DNA of 64,000 nt from Marasmius tenuissimus. Lineage: Eukaryota; Basidiomycota; Agaricomycetes; Agaricales; Marasmiaceae. The position numbers were made by a program, and so were the translations under genes. Every line of letters starts with the position of its first letter. Positions within the stretch are counted from its first letter, which is position 1. This document shows, piece by piece, positions 61,132 through 64,000 of this stretch. The notes under the pieces were generated by a model, which had not been told where the DNA came from, searched no databases, and saw nothing but the letters and a program-made list of their open reading frames with translations. Location of the stretch: positions 992,001 to 1,056,000 of the forward strand of contig JAQOTA010000015.1 in the NCBI GenBank assembly GCA_029532415.1, in the 5' to 3' direction.

Positions 61132-62895
61132 CTAAATCTCTCCAGGTTGCACCACACACCGTGCTGCACCATCCATCACTGCTTCCAGCCTCGTACGAAA
61201 AGAAGGTTCAGCAAGCGCTGACTGCAACTCGATCGGAGAGTCGTAAATGAATTCGAACTCGCTGAGGATCGGTGACCCGTCATCATCGTCCGAGATCCTT
61301 CTTCGTTTGGCACGCCTGGAGGAAACCATGGTAAGGAGCGCCTCTGTGATGGTCGAAGCATTATCGACATTCAATGGCGGTCCAAACCCAAGTGAAAGCG
61401 ATCTCAGTGCCGGCACAAGAGTCTCACCAGTTCCGTCCTTCGAAACAGTCAGAGTCTCGAGCACGTCAACAACTGGAATGTGCAGCTCCTCGTACTCCGC
61501 CGGATCGTGAGGCGTTGTCCATTCCATTGTACACTTAGCTTCAATGTTAAGCTGGGAGATGTCAGGTGTGCATGCCAGAAGTCCGGCTATGGGGAACTTC
61601 GGGGAAGCGAACTCCATATTTATGAAGGACAGAGTTAGCGCGTCCAACAGCGGAGTCGACCGTTGAAACGCGGAGCGAATTGGTGGGGACCACATCATCT
61701 CGTTATCGGTGAGAAGACCTTGGAGGTATCGGAGATACAACGTCCGCAGATTGGGAAAGGTGAACATTTGGAACAGGGCGTTGAGGGTGACCGGATGAAT
61801 GCCGACGCGGATTTCAAGGTCGAGCGATCGAAGAGATCGTAAGATTGTGGGACAGTTGACCATGATGCCGTAACCTCAGAAGGCAATTCAAGTTTAACGG
61901 CAAGAACTTGTAAGTTGATGAGGTGTGGGAGAATCGCGTACAGACGATGAGGCTTGTCGACGTCTATAACTTCGAGGTGGGTGAGGGTCTTCAAAGGCAA
62001 TATATCCGACGTGGGCAGGTGTTTGGTGATTGCGCTTGCAAGGGAAGGCGCATTGGACAAAGTATCCCAGAACCAAGGATGGCTCCCAGCGACGATAAGT
62101 CCAGGGATGCGTACGTGCCGCAAGGCGGTAAAAGAGACCGCAGTGTAGTCGGGCGCCGAGGTTCCCCAGTCTATAAGTGCTCTGGCGTTGAAGCGTCCGG
62201 TGATCTCGAGCTCCTCGCATCGATGGAATTCAAGAGCCAATCTCTTAAATACAGACATGACGAGAGCACTGTGTTCTGTCCCGCGCCGGATGTTTGGATA
62301 ATCTCCAAAATCAACCGTCAGATTCAAGACGTGACTTTTGGAATTTTGGAGGCAAAGTTCGACTAAAGGTCCAGCCCCCTTCAACTTCATGAAACCCGAC
62401 AATTCGACGTATAGATAAGACCATATGCGGGGAAAGTCGAAAAGGACGGCTCTCCAACGGGAACATACGGTTGAGAGGGTTTGTGGAAGGGATGTGATGG
62501 TAACTTCGCTAGCGGACTTCAAATGCCAGTCGCGGGAATGTTTGGCGACGCAGGAATAGTTCTCCCCCTCTGGGTTTGAGAAGCAAACAAGCGAAAAGAT
62601 CTCCCTCCAAATCTCCACTGGGAATTTTCGTACGGCAGAAACCGAGGCACGCCGCTCGTTGATCCTCCCCACGATTGCTGCCTTCTCCGCCTCTCCCGCT
62701 CGCAAAATAGCTTCGACGCGCTCCAATCGCACTATGTCCTGGTCCAAGTACTCTTTGGCTTGCTCTACTTCCTTTGCTGAGGAGATGTGGCTCCACTGGA
62801 GTGAACGGGGCTCTACTGGGGGGGGCTGGAGGGGGGGAGATGCATGGCGGTTCAGTCAGGTAAAGTGGGGGTGCCACAACTAGTGCCGGTTCCAT
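61132..62895 (-). CDS. F-box/LRR-like protein with a frame break
   Basis: A coiled leader (AKEYLDQDIVRLERVEAILR, AGEAEKAAIVGRINERRASV) precedes an F-box-like FPVEIWREIFSLVCF and the block STVCSRWRAVLFDFPRIWSY, a layout common in agaricomycete F-box proteins. LRR-like segments follow. Near 61875 the frame must shift: ILPHLINLQVLAVKLELPSE is in one frame and MVNCPTILRSLRSLDLEIRV in the next, with no usable AG acceptor between them, so one G is probably missing. The C-terminal part FPNLRTLYLRYLQGLLTD is repeated in the gene at 63360. The start at 62895 requires an intron across C-rich runs (C7 and C8) and is tentative. Confidence 0.7.
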
Positions 62896-63359
62896 ATTTG
62901 TTGATGTACCTTTAGACCTAAATTCATAAGTAGGTTCAATCAGTACGTTTGTATCAGGCTAGCACTAGAATACTGACCTCAGAAAGAGCAGAACGAAGGT
63001 CTTGATAGTGGTGGTCCTCCAGCAAGAAACAGAAATATTCGAATCCAATTGCCTGCCTTCGGCATGGCTAACAACGGGAAAGTTCCCGAAATTTCCTTTT
63101 TCAGAACAATACAACGCCACATTCCTTCCTTTGTCTCCCCGTGCTTTGCTCCCTCCCATGTTTCTGACTATCATGATGCCTTGGTTTTTATTAGTATACA
63201 TACCCACTACAACCATGCAAGTCGTACTAATGTCAAAACTTGTGCCCTATTTTATCACACACCCGTAGAATGCTGCGATCCTCGAGTGCAGAGATCGCAT
63301 TGGTTGTATATACAGAAGAAAGTTATATAAGATACGCTCTTCTGAACCAGCAAATCTCT
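62896..63359. other. Intergenic between tandem F-box genes, partly duplicated
   Basis: The part from about 63150 matches the 3' flank of the first F-box gene (60893 onward): both have CATGTTTCTGACTAT, then ACTACAACCATG or GTTACAACCATG. No gene seen. Confidence 0.5.
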
Positions 63360-64000
63360 CTACCATGAAGTTGCATGTTCCGCCGCACGCCGGGTTACAC
63401 CATGCATCGCTGCTTCCAGCCTCGCATGGAAAGAGGGTTCGGTGAGCACTGAGCGCAACTCGGGAGACTCGTAGATGAATTGGAACTCGCTGAGGGTCGA
63501 TGATCTGTCATTGTCCGAGTCCCGCGTCGGGGCACATCTGGAAGAAACCATCGCAAGAAGTGCCTCCGCCGTGGTCAAAGCACGAGCGGACACCCACGGG
63601 AGACCGAGTCGCATCGAAAGCGACTTCAACGCCGGTACGAGAGTCGTATCGGTTTCACTCTCCGAAGTAGTCAGAGTTTCGAAGAGGTGGATAATTGGAA
63701 TGTGCACCGCCAACACATGGTCCTCCGGATGATACCGCCCCGTCCAGTCGATCGTACGCTCAGCTGAAATGCTTAGACGGGAAACGTTGGGTGTACATGA
63801 TAAGAGCCCGGCAATAGGGAACGTTGGCAAAGCGAATTCGGTATTCGTGAACGATAAAGTCAACGTTTCTGCGGAGATAGTCGACCGTTGAAATGCGGAG
63901 CGGAAGGCCGGATACCACCAAGTCTCGCTGTCGGTGAGAAGGCCTCCTGGACATCGGAGACACAAGCTCCAAAGATTGGAAAATATGAACTTTTGGAAGA
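63360..64000 (-). CDS. F-box/LRR-like protein, C-terminal part (partial)
   Basis: Minus-strand frame open to the window edge, ending at 63360. It aligns with the C-terminus of the F-box gene at 61132: FQKFIFSNLWSLCLRCPGGL against FQMFTFPNLRTLYLRYLQGL, then FRSAFQRST, FPIAGLLSCTPNVSRLSI and LSEFQFIYESPELRSVL. The N-terminal F-box lies outside the window. No frame break is visible in this part. Confidence 0.75.
   Translation of the reverse strand, partial: FQKFIFSNLWSLCLRCPGGLLTDSETWWYPAFRSAFQRSTISAETLTLSFTNTEFALPTFPIAGLLSCTPNVSRLSISAERTIDWTGRYHPEDHVLAVHIPIIHLFETLTTSESETDTTLVPALKSLSMRLGLPWVSARALTTAEALLAMVSSRCAPTRDSDNDRSSTLSEFQFIYESPELRSVLTEPSFHARLEAAMHGVTRRAAEHATSW

Overview
This is nuclear DNA from a basidiomycete fungus, most likely an agaricomycete. 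Genes are densely packed on both strands and broken by many introns of about 45-70 bases with GT...AG ends. One transporter gene needs about 18 introns. Protein families and architectures (F-box/LRR families, GH10 xylanase, secreted FAD oxidoreductase, PARP/E2 fusion) fit that group. I see no rRNA, convincing tRNA, CRISPR array or intact transposon.

Layout. 1-3.8 kb: 5' part of DNA polymerase alpha (minus) and a divergent, probably mitochondrial, unknown protein. 4.2-10.6 kb: two tandem Dal5-family MFS transporters. 10.8-17.4 kb: F-box protein, Bud20, secreted FAD oxidoreductase, acid-ceramidase-like hydrolase. 17.7-23.8 kb: farnesyltransferase beta, a second F-box protein related to the first, App1 phosphatidate phosphatase. 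24-31.3 kb: two tandem HSD10-like dehydrogenases and the condensin subunit SMC2. 31.9-37.8 kb: GH10 xylanase, Lag1-type ceramide synthase, a UDP-glycosyltransferase. 38.3-43 kb: a large PARP-E2 fusion protein. 44-45.2 kb: an alpha/beta lipase. 45.2-47.3 kb: a gene-poor stretch with diverged repeats. 47.3-52.7 kb: Zim17, Grx5, an F-box/propeller protein, Hgh1. 54-55.4 kb: a secreted low-complexity, collagen-like protein. 55.8-60.9 kb: HDDC2-type phosphohydrolase, F-box-like protein, RNase P subunit Rpr2, an unknown nuclear-type protein. 61.1-64 kb: a tandem pair of F-box proteins, the last cut by the window edge.

This is a normal eukaryotic arm rather than a gene cluster. Housekeeping genes (replication, chromosome condensation, prenylation, tRNA processing, Fe-S and mitochondrial chaperone function, eEF2 folding) are mixed with expanding families (MFS, F-box, SDR) found as local duplicates. 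Shared themes are S-phase regulation (MluI boxes upstream of POL1 and three within 69 bases upstream of SMC2), mitochondrial biogenesis (Zim17, Grx5, the unknown at 2.1 kb) and sphingolipid/lipid metabolism (ceramidase-like, ceramide synthase, App1).

The most interesting items are the PARP6/8-like plus UBE2Q-like fusion with an N-terminal SUMO-binding motif, the secreted collagen-like protein, the recently homogenised transporter pair, and three conserved genes each broken by what looks like one missing base. Gene ends were placed by hand from splice signals and family conservation, without alignment software, so exon edges are approximate unless stated.
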